Of a stretch of DNA of 64,000 bases, positions 50,821 to 59,167 are shown piece by piece. How positions within the stretch are numbered: position 1 is the first letter of the stretch; each line of letters opens with the position of its first letter. Under the pieces are notes generated by a model, which was not told where the DNA came from, searched no databases, and saw only the letters and a program-made list of their open reading frames with translations. Where the stretch lies: positions 1 to 64,000 of the forward strand of contig PNMW01000059.1 of NCBI GenBank assembly GCA_013823855.1, written 5' to 3'. The DNA comes from Lysobacteraceae bacterium. Its GTDB lineage: Bacteria > Pseudomonadota > Gammaproteobacteria > Nevskiales > Nevskiaceae. The translations under genes were made by a program, and so were the position numbers.

Positions 50821-51810
50821 CTACATGGTCAGCACGATCTTGCCGATGTGCTGGCTCGATTCCATCAGCCGATGCGCATCGGTGGCTTGCGCCAGCGGAA
50901 AACGGGCGGCGATCGGCAGCCGGATCAGACCTCGTTCGATCAGTGGCCAGACCCGCTCGCGCAGCTCGCGGGCCAGTGCGGCCTTCTCGTCGTGCGTCTG
51001 TGGCCGCAGCATCGAGCCGGTGACGACGATCTGCTTACGCATGATCGCGGTCAGATCAATGGTCGCAGCGGGGCCGCGCTGAAAGCCGACCAGCAGCAAG
51101 CGGCCATCGGTCCCGAGCGCCGCCAGATTGCGCGCCGTGTAATCGCCACCGACGATGTCGAGCACCGCATCGACCCCGCGGCCCGCAGTCAGCCGCTGCA
51201 CCTCGACGACGAAATCCTGGCGGCCGTAGTCGATCGCGGCATCCGCGCCCAGTGCGACACAGGCCGTACACTTCTCCGCGCCATTGGCGGTCGCGAACAC
51301 CTGCGCGCCGAAGGCTTTGGCGAACTGGATCGCCGTGCTGCCGATGCCGCTGGTGCCGCCGTGGACCAGCACCGTTTCGCCCGCCGCCAGCCGGCCGCGC
51401 CGGAACAGATTGCCCCAGACGGTGAACGCGGTTTCCGGAAGTGTGGCGGCTTCGGTCATCGACAGGCCGGCCGGCACCGGTAGGCAGTGCGCGGCCGGCG
51501 TCACACAGTATTCGGCGTAGCCGCCGCCCGGAGTCAGGGCGCAGACCGGATCGCCGATCCGCCACTCGGTGACGCCGCTGCCAATCGCCGCGATGGTGCC
51601 GGCCACTTCAAGGCCGAGGATCGGCGAAGCGCCTGGCGGCGGCGGATAGACGCCCTTGCGCTGCAGCACATCAGGCCGATTGATGCCGGCGGCGATGGCC
51701 TTGATCAGCACCTCGCCTGGCGCCGGCTGCGGCCGCGCGCCCTCGGCAAGGGTCATGACCTCCGGCGGGCCGGGCTGTTCGATGCGGATGTAGCGGTGCC
51801 GTTCGTTCAT
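50821..51810 (-). CDS. NAD(P)H quinone oxidoreductase (MDR, PIG3 type)
   Basis: 329 residues from ATG 51810. Zinc-free medium-chain dehydrogenase: INRPDVLQRKGVYPPPPGASPILGLEVAGTI is the PIG3-type signature, the NADPH motif is VHGGTSGIGSTAIQFAKAFGA, and FQRGPAATIDLTAIMRKQIVVTGSMLRP matches the family. It reduces quinones, with NADPH as the expected donor. Convergent with the desaturase gene and divergent from a serine hydrolase gene. Confidence 0.93.
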   Translation of the reverse strand: MNERHRYIRIEQPGPPEVMTLAEGARPQPAPGEVLIKAIAAGINRPDVLQRKGVYPPPPGASPILGLEVAGTIAAIGSGVTEWRIGDPVCALTPGGGYAEYCVTPAAHCLPVPAGLSMTEAATLPETAFTVWGNLFRRGRLAAGETVLVHGGTSGIGSTAIQFAKAFGAQVFATANGAEKCTACVALGADAAIDYGRQDFVVEVQRLTAGRGVDAVLDIVGGDYTARNLAALGTDGRLLLVGFQRGPAATIDLTAIMRKQIVVTGSMLRPQTHDEKAALARELRERVWPLIERGLIRLPIAARFPLAQATDAHRLMESSQHIGKIVLTM

Positions 51811-51908
51811 GCCGCGACTGTAGCGGCAAAGAAAACGGAACAAGTGTTCTGTTAAGGTTTTGCGACTGCCGATGCATTGCCAGATCGGTCCTTGCCCTTC
51901 CCGAATCC

Positions 51909-53156
51909 ATGCCCGTATTCCAGCCGATGAAGGTGCGCGTGCCGCGCGACCTGCACGCCATCACCACCATTGCCGACGATGTCGAGCACGATGCCGCGCG
52001 CGCCGGCCTGTCCGTCGCCGACACCAAGGCGATCTGGTCGGCGTTGAAAGGCCTGTACCGCAGCGGCGCCTATCCGGGCGTGGCCTTCACGCTGCGCCGT
52101 CATGGCCAGGTGGTGTTCAACCGGACGATCGGTCACGCCGAAGGCAATGGACCGGCGGATCCGGTCGATGCGCCGAAGCGCCTGCTGACGCCGGCCACGC
52201 CGATCTGCCTGTTCTCGGCGTCCAAGGCGGTCACCGCCGTGCTGATCCACAAGCTGGCCGAGGACGGCGGCATCCGGCTCGAGGAGCGGGTCAGCCATTA
52301 CCTGCCGGAGTTCGCGCAGGCCGGCAAGCAGGACACCACGGTCAGCGACGTGCTCGCGCATCGCGGCGGCTTCCCGATGATGAAGATCCGCGCCGCCGAC
52401 AAGAAGGTCGAGCTGATGGAGGACTGGGATCGGGTGATCCAGCTGATCTGTGCTTCGCCACCGACCGCGACCCGCCAGCAGGCCTATCACGCGATGACTG
52501 GCGGCTTCATCCTGGCCGAGGTGCTGAAGCGCGTCACTGGCGCGCCGATCACCGACTACCTCGACGCGCAGATCCGCAAACCGCTGAAGTTCGGGCATTT
52601 CACCTACGGCATCGCGAAGAAGCACTGGCCTGAGGTGGCACTGAACTACGAAGCCGGAGCACCGGTGCGGTTTCCGCTGTCGACGGTCGCCGAGCGCGCG
52701 CTGTTCGTGCCGTTCCCGGAAGTGGTACGCGCCTCGAACACATCTAGCTTCAGGCAGGCGGTGATCCCGGCTGGCAACATCTACGCGACCGCCGACGAAC
52801 TGAGCCGCTTCTTCCAGATGCTGCTCGATGGCGGCACCGCCCACGGCAAGCAGATCCTGAAGCCGGAAACGGTGGCGCGGCTGCGCCGGCCGGTCGGCCG
52901 CATCGGTATCGACCGGATGCTGATGATTCCACTTCAGTACAGCGAAGGCATGATGCTCGGCGCACGCCCCGCCGGCCTGTACGGCCCGGATACGCCGGAG
53001 GCCTACGGCCACCTCGGCTTCATGAACATCCTCGGCTGGGCGGACCCGTCGCGACACCTGTCGGCAGCCCTGCTGACGACCGGCAAGGCGATCCTCGGCA
53101 CCCACCTGATTGCCCTGAGCCGCCTGCTGGCGGTGATCAACGGGCGCTGCGCCTGA
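51909..53156 (+). CDS. Serine hydrolase of the beta-lactamase/EstB family
   Basis: 415 residues. The beta-lactamase fold nucleophile motif SxxK is seen in CLFSASKAVTAVLIHKLAEDG, with the DTTVSDVLAHRGGFP region and a tyrosine motif in AYHAMTGGFILAEVLKRVTG. HLGFMNILGWADPSRHLSAALLTTGKA forms the third motif region. Members act as esterases or carboxypeptidase-like enzymes rather than true beta-lactamases. No signal peptide is seen, so it is likely cytoplasmic. Confidence 0.87.
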   Translation: MPVFQPMKVRVPRDLHAITTIADDVEHDAARAGLSVADTKAIWSALKGLYRSGAYPGVAFTLRRHGQVVFNRTIGHAEGNGPADPVDAPKRLLTPATPICLFSASKAVTAVLIHKLAEDGGIRLEERVSHYLPEFAQAGKQDTTVSDVLAHRGGFPMMKIRAADKKVELMEDWDRVIQLICASPPTATRQQAYHAMTGGFILAEVLKRVTGAPITDYLDAQIRKPLKFGHFTYGIAKKHWPEVALNYEAGAPVRFPLSTVAERALFVPFPEVVRASNTSSFRQAVIPAGNIYATADELSRFFQMLLDGGTAHGKQILKPETVARLRRPVGRIGIDRMLMIPLQYSEGMMLGARPAGLYGPDTPEAYGHLGFMNILGWADPSRHLSAALLTTGKAILGTHLIALSRLLAVINGRCA

Positions 53157-53213
53157 ACCTTCGGGTGGCGGGCCGGCGCGGCTGGTTCGCCGCGCGCGGA
53201 GCGGAACGCGCGC

Positions 53214-53681
53214 TCAGCGCTTCGGCTTGAGCATCGTCCCGGTACAGCTCGGCGCGCCGCAGCGGCATTCCCAGATCTTCTTCATCCGGGCGGTATGGCG
53301 GCATTCGAGCTTGATGCCGTAATCGAAGGTCAGCTCTTCGCCGGCCTCGATCTCGCGCAGGGTCTCGATGATGATGCGGTCGCGCTTCGGATCCTTGTCC
53401 GGCGACTCGATCACGTACGGCTTGCAGTTCGGTTCGCAGCTGTGATTGATCCAGCGCGCATCGTTGGCGTCGAAGTTGCCGTCGATGACGTAGCGATCGT
53501 TGAGCGTGAACAAGAAGGTGTGACCGGATTCGACGGTGTTGGCGTAGGCCTTGTCGATCCAGGCGTGTGTGCGCAGGCGCCCCGCATAATCCATCACCTC
53601 CAGCCCGGCCGGCAGTTTCTGCGCGGCGAAGACGCCGTTGCCGTGAATCTCAGAACGACGGGTGACGGTGTAGCCGGACAT
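53214..53681 (-). CDS. SET domain protein (putative lysine methyltransferase)
   Basis: 155 residues from ATG 53681. A nearly complete SET core: EIHGNGVFAAQKLPAGLEVMDYAG, the substrate-site region FTLNDRYVIDGNFDANDARWINHSCEPNCKP, and GEELTFDYGIKL, followed by a post-SET-like Cys cluster (ECRCGAPSCTGTM). SAM-dependent methylation of a protein lysine is the family reaction. Bacterial members are known but few are characterised. A lysine-rich H1-like protein is encoded 5 kb away and is a conceivable substrate; that link is speculation. Confidence 0.9.
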   Translation of the reverse strand: MSGYTVTRRSEIHGNGVFAAQKLPAGLEVMDYAGRLRTHAWIDKAYANTVESGHTFLFTLNDRYVIDGNFDANDARWINHSCEPNCKPYVIESPDKDPKRDRIIIETLREIEAGEELTFDYGIKLECRHTARMKKIWECRCGAPSCTGTMLKPKR

Positions 53682-53783
53682 GCGCGAACCGGAAAAAGGT
53701 GTGCACGCATTGTGATCCAGAAATCGTGCCGCGCGCATGTCGGGCCGTGCCGATGTGAGCGACGTGACGTCGCCGCGCAGCGG

Positions 53784-54197
53784 TCAGTCGTCGATCGAGC
53801 GGCGCAGCGCCTTGATGCCGCCGCGGCGGGTCTTGTCGTCGACCCGGCGCTGCTTCGCTGCCCGGCTGGGGCGGGTGGCGCGGCGCGGTGCCGGGACATG
53901 CAGCGCCCGCACCAGCAGGTCGGCAAGGCGGGCGAGTGCGGCCTCGCGGTTGGCTTCCTGGCTGCGATGCTGCTGCGCCTTGATCACCACCACGCCGTCG
54001 CGGGTGATCCGCTGGTCGGCCTTGAGCAGCACCCTTGCCTTGAGGTCGTCGGCCAGGCTCGAGGCCCGGATGTCGAAGCGCAGGTGGATGGCGGTCGACG
54101 TGGTGTTGACGTGCTGGCCGCCATTGCCCTGGGCGCGGGTGGCGCTCAGTTCGATCTCGCTCAGCGGAATGCTGAGCCGTTCGTTGACCACCAGCAC
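53784..54197 (-). CDS. arfB: Alternative ribosome-rescue factor ArfB (YaeJ)
   Basis: About 137 residues from GTG 54197, supported by GAGG eight bases upstream. It has the release-factor GGQ motif (LSATRAQGNGGQHVNTTSTAIHLRFDI) and the basic C-terminal tail (RATRPSRAAKQRRVDDKTRRGGIKALRRSI) that ArfB inserts in the empty mRNA channel. It hydrolyses peptidyl-tRNA on stalled ribosomes. Starts 10 bases after the pqiC stop, so it may be the last gene of the pqi operon. Confidence 0.92.
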   Translation of the reverse strand: MLVVNERLSIPLSEIELSATRAQGNGGQHVNTTSTAIHLRFDIRASSLADDLKARVLLKADQRITRDGVVVIKAQQHRSQEANREAALARLADLLVRALHVPAPRRATRPSRAAKQRRVDDKTRRGGIKALRRSIDD

Positions 54198-54207
54198 GGC
54201 ACGCGCC

Positions 54208-54831
54208 TCAGTTGCTGTTGGCGGCGACGCAGACATCGGCGGTCCGCCCGGCATGCAGGCGGTCGAGACCGGTCGCGATGCGGCCGGCCAGATCGGCCAG
54301 CGCGCGCTGGTGGCCATCGGCGAGCGCCGGATAGCCACCAGCGATGCTCGTGGCCACCTGGGTGTCGCAGGTCGCCGCGCGTTGCGGATCCCGGGTGCTT
54401 TCCAGGGTCCAGCCGGCGTCGACCAGCGCCTGCCGGCCGAGCACCGAATCGAAGCGGCGCAGCACCACGCGCAAGCGGTACAGCGGCAGCGTCCCGTCGC
54501 CTTGGGCGCCAGGGCCTGCGACCACGGGGCCGAGCTTGTCGACCAGCGCGGCGCGCACTTCATCGGCCAGCGGCGCGGCCCAGCGCTGCGCTTCGACCTG
54601 CACCAGCTGGCTGCGGCCTTCGCGCACCACCATGTACGGCGTGTCGACCTGGGCCGGCACGCCGACCGGCTCGACCACGACCCGATAGGCCGGATCCTGG
54701 GCCGCGGCCGCCTCGCCCGACTTGGCGGGCACCAGCGTGTAGTAGCGGATCGGTGGCGCGCTCTGGCAGGCGGCCAGCAGCAGGCACAGGGCGGCGAGGG
54801 TCAGCGGCTTGCGCATCGGCGATTCAGTCAT
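54208..54831 (-). CDS. pqiC: PqiC-like outer-membrane lipoprotein (ABC-type transport auxiliary)
   Basis: 207 residues. The lipobox LLLAACQSAPP shows it is a lipoprotein, followed by RYYTLVPA and the DUF330 fold (VVVEPVGVPAQVDTPYMVVREGRSQLVQVEAQRWAAPLADEVRAAL). It is the outer-membrane partner of PqiB in lipid transport across the envelope. The start at 54831 overlaps pqiB by 8 bases; the first eight residues may not be used, as a better leader begins at MRKPLTLAA. Confidence 0.9.
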   Translation of the reverse strand: MTESPMRKPLTLAALCLLLAACQSAPPIRYYTLVPAKSGEAAAAQDPAYRVVVEPVGVPAQVDTPYMVVREGRSQLVQVEAQRWAAPLADEVRAALVDKLGPVVAGPGAQGDGTLPLYRLRVVLRRFDSVLGRQALVDAGWTLESTRDPQRAATCDTQVATSIAGGYPALADGHQRALADLAGRIATGLDRLHAGRTADVCVAANSN

Positions 54832-56485
54832 GGTTCTGGACATCGGGGGTCTCCGGCGGCGCGCGGGGCGGCTCGGCGTCCGCCGGGCGACCGCGCAACA
54901 GGGATTCCGGATGTTTCTCGAGGTAGTCGGCCAGCACCCGGAACGAAGCCGCGGTGCGATTCAGCTGTTCGAGCACGCGTCGCGTGTCCTGCTGCAGCGG
55001 CGCCTCCGGCGAAGTCAGGTTCTGTTCCAGGGAACGGATCGCGGCGGCGGCATTGTTCAGCGTCTGCTTCGCCTGCGGCGCGATCTCCCGATCGAAGGTC
55101 TGCAGCAGCGTGTTGGCGCTGTTGACCGTGGTGCGCAGGTCGGCGCCGAGTTCTGCGAACGGGATCTTGTCGAGCTTGGTGACGATGCTTTCGATCTGGG
55201 TCTGGATCTCTTCCAGACTGCCCGCCGCGGTGGGGATTTCCGGCACCGCGTCGAGCGTGGCGACGCGTCGGGCCTTGGCGCCAGGCTTGAGGAACAGCGC
55301 CACGTACTGCTGGCCGGTCAGCAGGTTGCCGGCGCGCAACTGGGCGGTCAGCCCCTGGTCGATCAGCTTGTGGAGCACTGTCAGTCCAGGCTGTTCGGCG
55401 CTCGGATGCAGTTCCTTCAGCGTCGTCCAGGCCGGCCCGAGGCGTTCGAGGAACAGCTCGACCAGCACCTTCGAGTAGAAGACCTGCGTACGCGTGTCGT
55501 ACTGCGGCTCGATCGAGCGGATCGCGCCGATGACGATGCCGTTGAAGTCGACCGGCGTGCCGGCGGTCAGGCCTCGTGTCGACTGCCGCAGCACCAGCAG
55601 CGCCCGCACCGAAGGACCATCCGGCGGCGCCAGTGCGGTGGCGATGCTGTCGTACAGCACGAAACGGCTGTCTTCCTGGGCCGGCTCGCCGGGATTGCGC
55701 TCGTCGATCGCCTGGAAGGCGATGCCGCCGGCCAGCACCGTGGCCAGCGACTGGGTGTTCAGCTTGAGTCCTTCCGACGACACCGCCAGATCGACACCGC
55801 CGGCGTTCCAGAAGCGCACGCCGCCGGTGACGAAACGGTCGTACGGCGCATCGATGAAGACCTGCACGGTGATCCGCTTGCCGTCCTCGTCGAGCGCGGC
55901 GTCGACGATCCGCCCGACCGCCACCCGCCGGTAGTAGACCGGCGCGCCGATGGTCACCGAGCCGGCGTCCAGCGTGGTCAGCGTGAACTGCCTTCCCTTC
56001 TGGTCGTTGGTCACTGCTGGCGGCTTCTCGAGGCCGACGAAATCGCGCTGCGATTCGGCCGAGCGGCCGACATCGACGCCGATGTAGGCCCCGGACAGCA
56101 GGGTATTGATGCCGGACACGCCGCCGATGCCGATCCGCGGCCTGACCACCCAGAAGCGGCTGTCCTTGACGGCGATGCGCTTGGCGTCCGGCGTCAGTTC
56201 GACTTCGACGACCACGCCGCTGTCGTCCTCGCGCAGCTGGATGCTCGACACCTTGCCGACCACCACGTCCTTGTAGCGGACCTCGGTAGTGCCGTCCTCG
56301 AGGCTTTCGGCGGTATCGAAAGTGATCGTGATCGTCGGGCCGGTCTGCAGCCAGGTGCGCACCACCAGCGCCAGCCCGACTAGCGCCGCCACCAGCGGTA
56401 CCAGCCAGATCAGCGACAGCCGCTTGCGGCCGTCGCGGCGCGGTTCCGGTGCAGGCAGCGCGGAGGTCGGGGAAGTTTCGCTCAT
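54824..56485 (-). CDS. pqiB: PqiB-like MCE-domain protein
   Basis: 553 residues from ATG 56485. An N-terminal transmembrane helix (LSLIWLVPLVAALVGLALVVRTWL) anchors a periplasmic chain with three MCE domains (about 47-150, 160-270, 285-405; for example GPTITITFDTAESLEDGTTEVRYKDVVVGKVSSIQL), and a C-terminal coiled-coil (about 430-520). In E. coli PqiB forms a hexameric needle that conducts lipids between membranes. Overlaps pqiA at ATGA and pqiC at the other end, forming one operon. Confidence 0.94.
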   Translation of the reverse strand: MSETSPTSALPAPEPRRDGRKRLSLIWLVPLVAALVGLALVVRTWLQTGPTITITFDTAESLEDGTTEVRYKDVVVGKVSSIQLREDDSGVVVEVELTPDAKRIAVKDSRFWVVRPRIGIGGVSGINTLLSGAYIGVDVGRSAESQRDFVGLEKPPAVTNDQKGRQFTLTTLDAGSVTIGAPVYYRRVAVGRIVDAALDEDGKRITVQVFIDAPYDRFVTGGVRFWNAGGVDLAVSSEGLKLNTQSLATVLAGGIAFQAIDERNPGEPAQEDSRFVLYDSIATALAPPDGPSVRALLVLRQSTRGLTAGTPVDFNGIVIGAIRSIEPQYDTRTQVFYSKVLVELFLERLGPAWTTLKELHPSAEQPGLTVLHKLIDQGLTAQLRAGNLLTGQQYVALFLKPGAKARRVATLDAVPEIPTAAGSLEEIQTQIESIVTKLDKIPFAELGADLRTTVNSANTLLQTFDREIAPQAKQTLNNAAAAIRSLEQNLTSPEAPLQQDTRRVLEQLNRTAASFRVLADYLEKHPESLLRGRPADAEPPRAPPETPDVQNHD

Positions 56486-57138
56486 GTCGGATGACGGTCG
56501 GTGGCGCGGCGGGCGGGAATGCGGGTGGCATCCCAGATCAGCCGGGGATCGAAGCTCATCGTCGCCAGCATGGTCAGCACCACAACCGCCCCGAAGGCCA
56601 CGATGCCGGCGCCAGGTTCGGCGTTGGCGAGGCTGCCGAAGTGTACCAACGCGATCAGCAGCGCCACCGCGAAAACGTCGAGCATCGACCAGTGGCCGAT
56701 GAATTCGAGGATCCGGTACAGCCGGGTCCGCTCGCGCGGCAGATGCGCGGAGCCGCGCTGCACCTGCACCAGCAGCAGCGCCAGCGCCCCCATCTTCAGC
56801 AGCGGCACCACCACCGACGCGGTGAACACGACGATCGCGAGGTCGTACGAGCCGTCGTTCCACAGCGACACGACGCCGGACATGATGGTGTCCGACCACT
56901 CCTTGAACAGTTTCGAGGAGTGCAGCACCGGCAGCAGGTTGGCCGGCAGGTAGAGGATGAACGCGGCGACCAGATAGGCCCAGCTGCGGGTCAGCGAGTC
57001 CGGCTTGCGCGCGTGCAGGCGGCTGCCGCAGCGCGGGCAGGGCGCATCGGCGGCCGCGTGCTCGACGACCAGGCCACAGGCTTCGCAGCCAGTCAGGCCA
57101 AGCGCGGCACCCCTCGGGATCAGGCTGTCGTCAGGCAT
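56482..57138 (-). CDS. pqiA: PqiA-like protein, second half
   Basis: 218 residues. A rubredoxin-type zinc ribbon (CEACGLVV...CPRCGSRLHAR) precedes four transmembrane helices (YLVAAFILYLPANLLPVL; AIVVFTASVVVPLLKMGALALLL; FIGHWSMLDVFAVALLIALVHFG; GIVAFGAVVVLTMLATMSF). E. coli PqiA has this unit twice in one chain; here it is two separate genes overlapping by 8 bases, of which this is the second. Its stop overlaps the pqiB start. It is the inner-membrane part of the lipid-transport system. Confidence 0.92.
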   Translation of the reverse strand: MPDDSLIPRGAALGLTGCEACGLVVEHAAADAPCPRCGSRLHARKPDSLTRSWAYLVAAFILYLPANLLPVLHSSKLFKEWSDTIMSGVVSLWNDGSYDLAIVVFTASVVVPLLKMGALALLLVQVQRGSAHLPRERTRLYRILEFIGHWSMLDVFAVALLIALVHFGSLANAEPGAGIVAFGAVVVLTMLATMSFDPRLIWDATRIPARRATDRHPT

Positions 57139-57763
57139 CGTGGGCGTCCCAGAGTTCGCGCAGCTCGAAGGTGCTGAGCGCGGTCAGCAGGATGGTCAGC
57201 ACGCCGAAACCCCAGAGGCCGGCCTCGGCGGTGACCCGGGCCAGCGAGGACATCTTGATGATCGACACCAGGATGCCGATCAGGAACACCTCGACCATGC
57301 TCCACGGCCTGAGCCAGCGCAGCCCGTGCATCGCCGCGACGAAACCCCGCGGCCGGGCTGGCAGCTTCACCGCCAGCAGCACGAACAGGTACAGCGCCAG
57401 CTGGGCCAGCGGGAACAGGAAGACGGTGCCCGCGGCGATCGCCGCGACCGGGCCGACGCCGTGATCCCAGGCGCTGGCGACGATGGTCATCAGCCAGCCG
57501 CGGGTGGTGACGCCGCCGGACTGCATGGTGACGATCGGCGCGGCATTGGCGAGCACGAACACGATCAGCGCCGCGAGGGTCAGCGCCAGCATGGCGTCGA
57601 CATCGAGCCGCGAGCGCCGGTACAGCGTCGCGCCGCAGACGCGGCAGTCGGCGGCCTCGCCCGGCGCCAGCGCGCCGCGCCGATGCACACTGTCGCAGTG
57701 TTCGCAGATGGCGAGATCGGCCCTGATCCGCATCGGCGCTGTCACGCCGTCCTTCATATCCAT
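57131..57763 (-). CDS. pqiA: PqiA-like protein, first half
   Basis: 210 residues from ATG 57763 (another at 57757). It has its own zinc ribbon (CEHCDSVHRRG...CRVCGATLYRR) and four transmembrane helices, homologous to its neighbour at 56482-57138 and to the N-terminal half of E. coli PqiA. First gene of the pqi operon, divergent from slyX. Both halves presumably assemble as a pair. Confidence 0.92.
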   Translation of the reverse strand: MDMKDGVTAPMRIRADLAICEHCDSVHRRGALAPGEAADCRVCGATLYRRSRLDVDAMLALTLAALIVFVLANAAPIVTMQSGGVTTRGWLMTIVASAWDHGVGPVAAIAAGTVFLFPLAQLALYLFVLLAVKLPARPRGFVAAMHGLRWLRPWSMVEVFLIGILVSIIKMSSLARVTAEAGLWGFGVLTILLTALSTFELRELWDAHDA

Positions 57764-57824
57764 GCGGCAAGCATAGCCTGTGCCTGCCGCTACACTGCCG
57801 CGCCCGCCCTGTTCGCCGCCCGCC

Positions 57825-58064
57825 ATGACCTCAAGCCCCGATGCCGATCCGACCGCCGCCCTCGAAGCGCGCGTGGTCGAACTTGAATCGCGTCTGGCCT
57901 GGGCCGACGACACGCTGTCGACGCTCGGCGCCGAGATCGCCCGGCAGCAGAAGGCCATCGAGGCGCTGGAGATGAAGCTGCGGGCGCTGAACGATCGCCT
58001 GGCCACGGCCGACGAGCCGGTGTTCCGTGGCACCGCGCGGGACGAGATCCCGCCGCACTGGTAG
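57825..58064 (+). CDS. slyX: SlyX family protein
   Basis: 79 residues forming a coiled coil (LEARVVELESRLAWADDTLSTLGAEIARQQKAIEALEMKLRALNDRL) and the conserved SlyX ending in PPHW. A widespread small protein of unknown function. Start ATG 57825. Confidence 0.9.
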   Translation: MTSSPDADPTAALEARVVELESRLAWADDTLSTLGAEIARQQKAIEALEMKLRALNDRLATADEPVFRGTARDEIPPHW

Positions 58065-58077
58065 TCCGAGGTCGCGC

Positions 58078-58917
58078 TCAGACCTGCACGACATCGCCGA
58101 GCTGTTCGAGCGTCGCCGGCAGCACCTCGCCGCAAGGCGCCTCGATCTTCAGCGGCGCCAGCGGATCGGCGCGGCTGCGGCCCTGGGTCAGCACCGCGAT
58201 CGGCAGGCCCTGCTGCTGCGCGGCGACCGCGAAACGGTAGCCGGAATAGACCATCAGCGACGAGCCGACCACCAGCAGGCCATCCGACGCGGCGAGTGCG
58301 GCAAACGTCGCGTCGACCCGCTCGCGCGGCACGTTCTCGCCGAAGAACACGACATCCGGCTTCAGCAGGCCACCGCAGTGCGTGCACGCCGGCACCACGA
58401 AGCCGCTGAAGTCGACGTGCTCCAGATCGGCATCGCCGTCGGGCAGCGCCTCGGCCTTGCGGTGGGTCCAGTCCGGATTGGCCTCATGCAGGCGGGACTG
58501 GAACCGGCTGCGCGGCGTGCGCGCGCCGCAGGCCAGGCAGACCAGCACGTCGAGCCGGCCATGCAGGTCGATCACCCCGGTGCTGCCGGCGGCCTGGTGC
58601 AGGCCGTCGACGTTCTGGGTCACCAGCCGGGTGACGCGGCCGGCGTCCTGCAGCCGCGCCAGCGCCCGGTGCGCCGCGTTCGGCTGCGCGGTTGCCAGCA
58701 GCGGCCAACCGATCATGCTGCGCGCCCAGTAGCGGGCCCGCTGCAGCGGATCGCCCCGGAAGACCTGGCCGGTGATCGGCGGCCGGCGTTTCCACTGGCC
58801 GTCGGCGTCGCGGTAGTCCGGAATGCCGCTTCCGGTCGACACCCCGGCGCCGGTCAGCACCAGCAGCTTCGGGTGGGCGCGCAGGAAGCCGGCGAGGGTG
58901 GTCGCCGGGTCAGTCAT
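58078..58917 (-). CDS. SIR2-family NAD-dependent protein deacylase
   Basis: 279 residues. Sirtuin motifs are present: LTGAGVSTGSGIPDYRD, TQNVDGLHQ and the catalytic His in DLHGRLD; zinc cysteines CLACG and CTHCG; and VVFFGENVPRERVD and GSSLMVYSGY. It removes acyl groups from lysines using NAD+. ATG 58917 overlaps the preceding small gene by 8 bases, so the two are co-transcribed. Confidence 0.94.
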   Translation of the reverse strand: MTDPATTLAGFLRAHPKLLVLTGAGVSTGSGIPDYRDADGQWKRRPPITGQVFRGDPLQRARYWARSMIGWPLLATAQPNAAHRALARLQDAGRVTRLVTQNVDGLHQAAGSTGVIDLHGRLDVLVCLACGARTPRSRFQSRLHEANPDWTHRKAEALPDGDADLEHVDFSGFVVPACTHCGGLLKPDVVFFGENVPRERVDATFAALAASDGLLVVGSSLMVYSGYRFAVAAQQQGLPIAVLTQGRSRADPLAPLKIEAPCGEVLPATLEQLGDVVQV

Positions 58918-59071
58918 CGACCGGAAGGCCCAGCTGCCGCGCCTGCTTCTGCCAGCGCTGCAGCTCGCGCAGGTAGATGCGCAGCTCGCAGTCGGCGCAG
59001 CCGCCGCCGCAGCAGTCGTAATCGACCGGGGCTTGCGGCTTCGGCGGCAGGGCGGAGGGCGCGGATTCCAT
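58910..59071 (-). CDS. Small oxidoreductase-like protein (PF09791-type)
   Basis: 53 residues (MESAPSALPPKPQAPVDYDCC...). The Cys-rich centre YDCCGGGCADCELRIYLRELQRW matches the oxidoreductase-like N-terminal family found as short stand-alone proteins in proteobacteria. Probably metal-binding. Overlaps the sirtuin start by 8 bases. Confidence 0.8.
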   Translation of the reverse strand: MESAPSALPPKPQAPVDYDCCGGGCADCELRIYLRELQRWQKQARQLGLPVDD

Positions 59072-59167
59072 GGCCGAAAGGATAGCGGCTCGCGACTGCC
59101 GATCGGCGATCGCCTGTGCCAAGCTTGCGAACGAGTGTTTACCTGAACCGAACCAAGGACAACCACG

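Noticed and set aside
53295-54926. A 543-codon plus-strand open frame across SET, arfB and pqiC
   Set aside because: It runs antisense through three real genes and contains Arg/Pro/Ala-rich noise.
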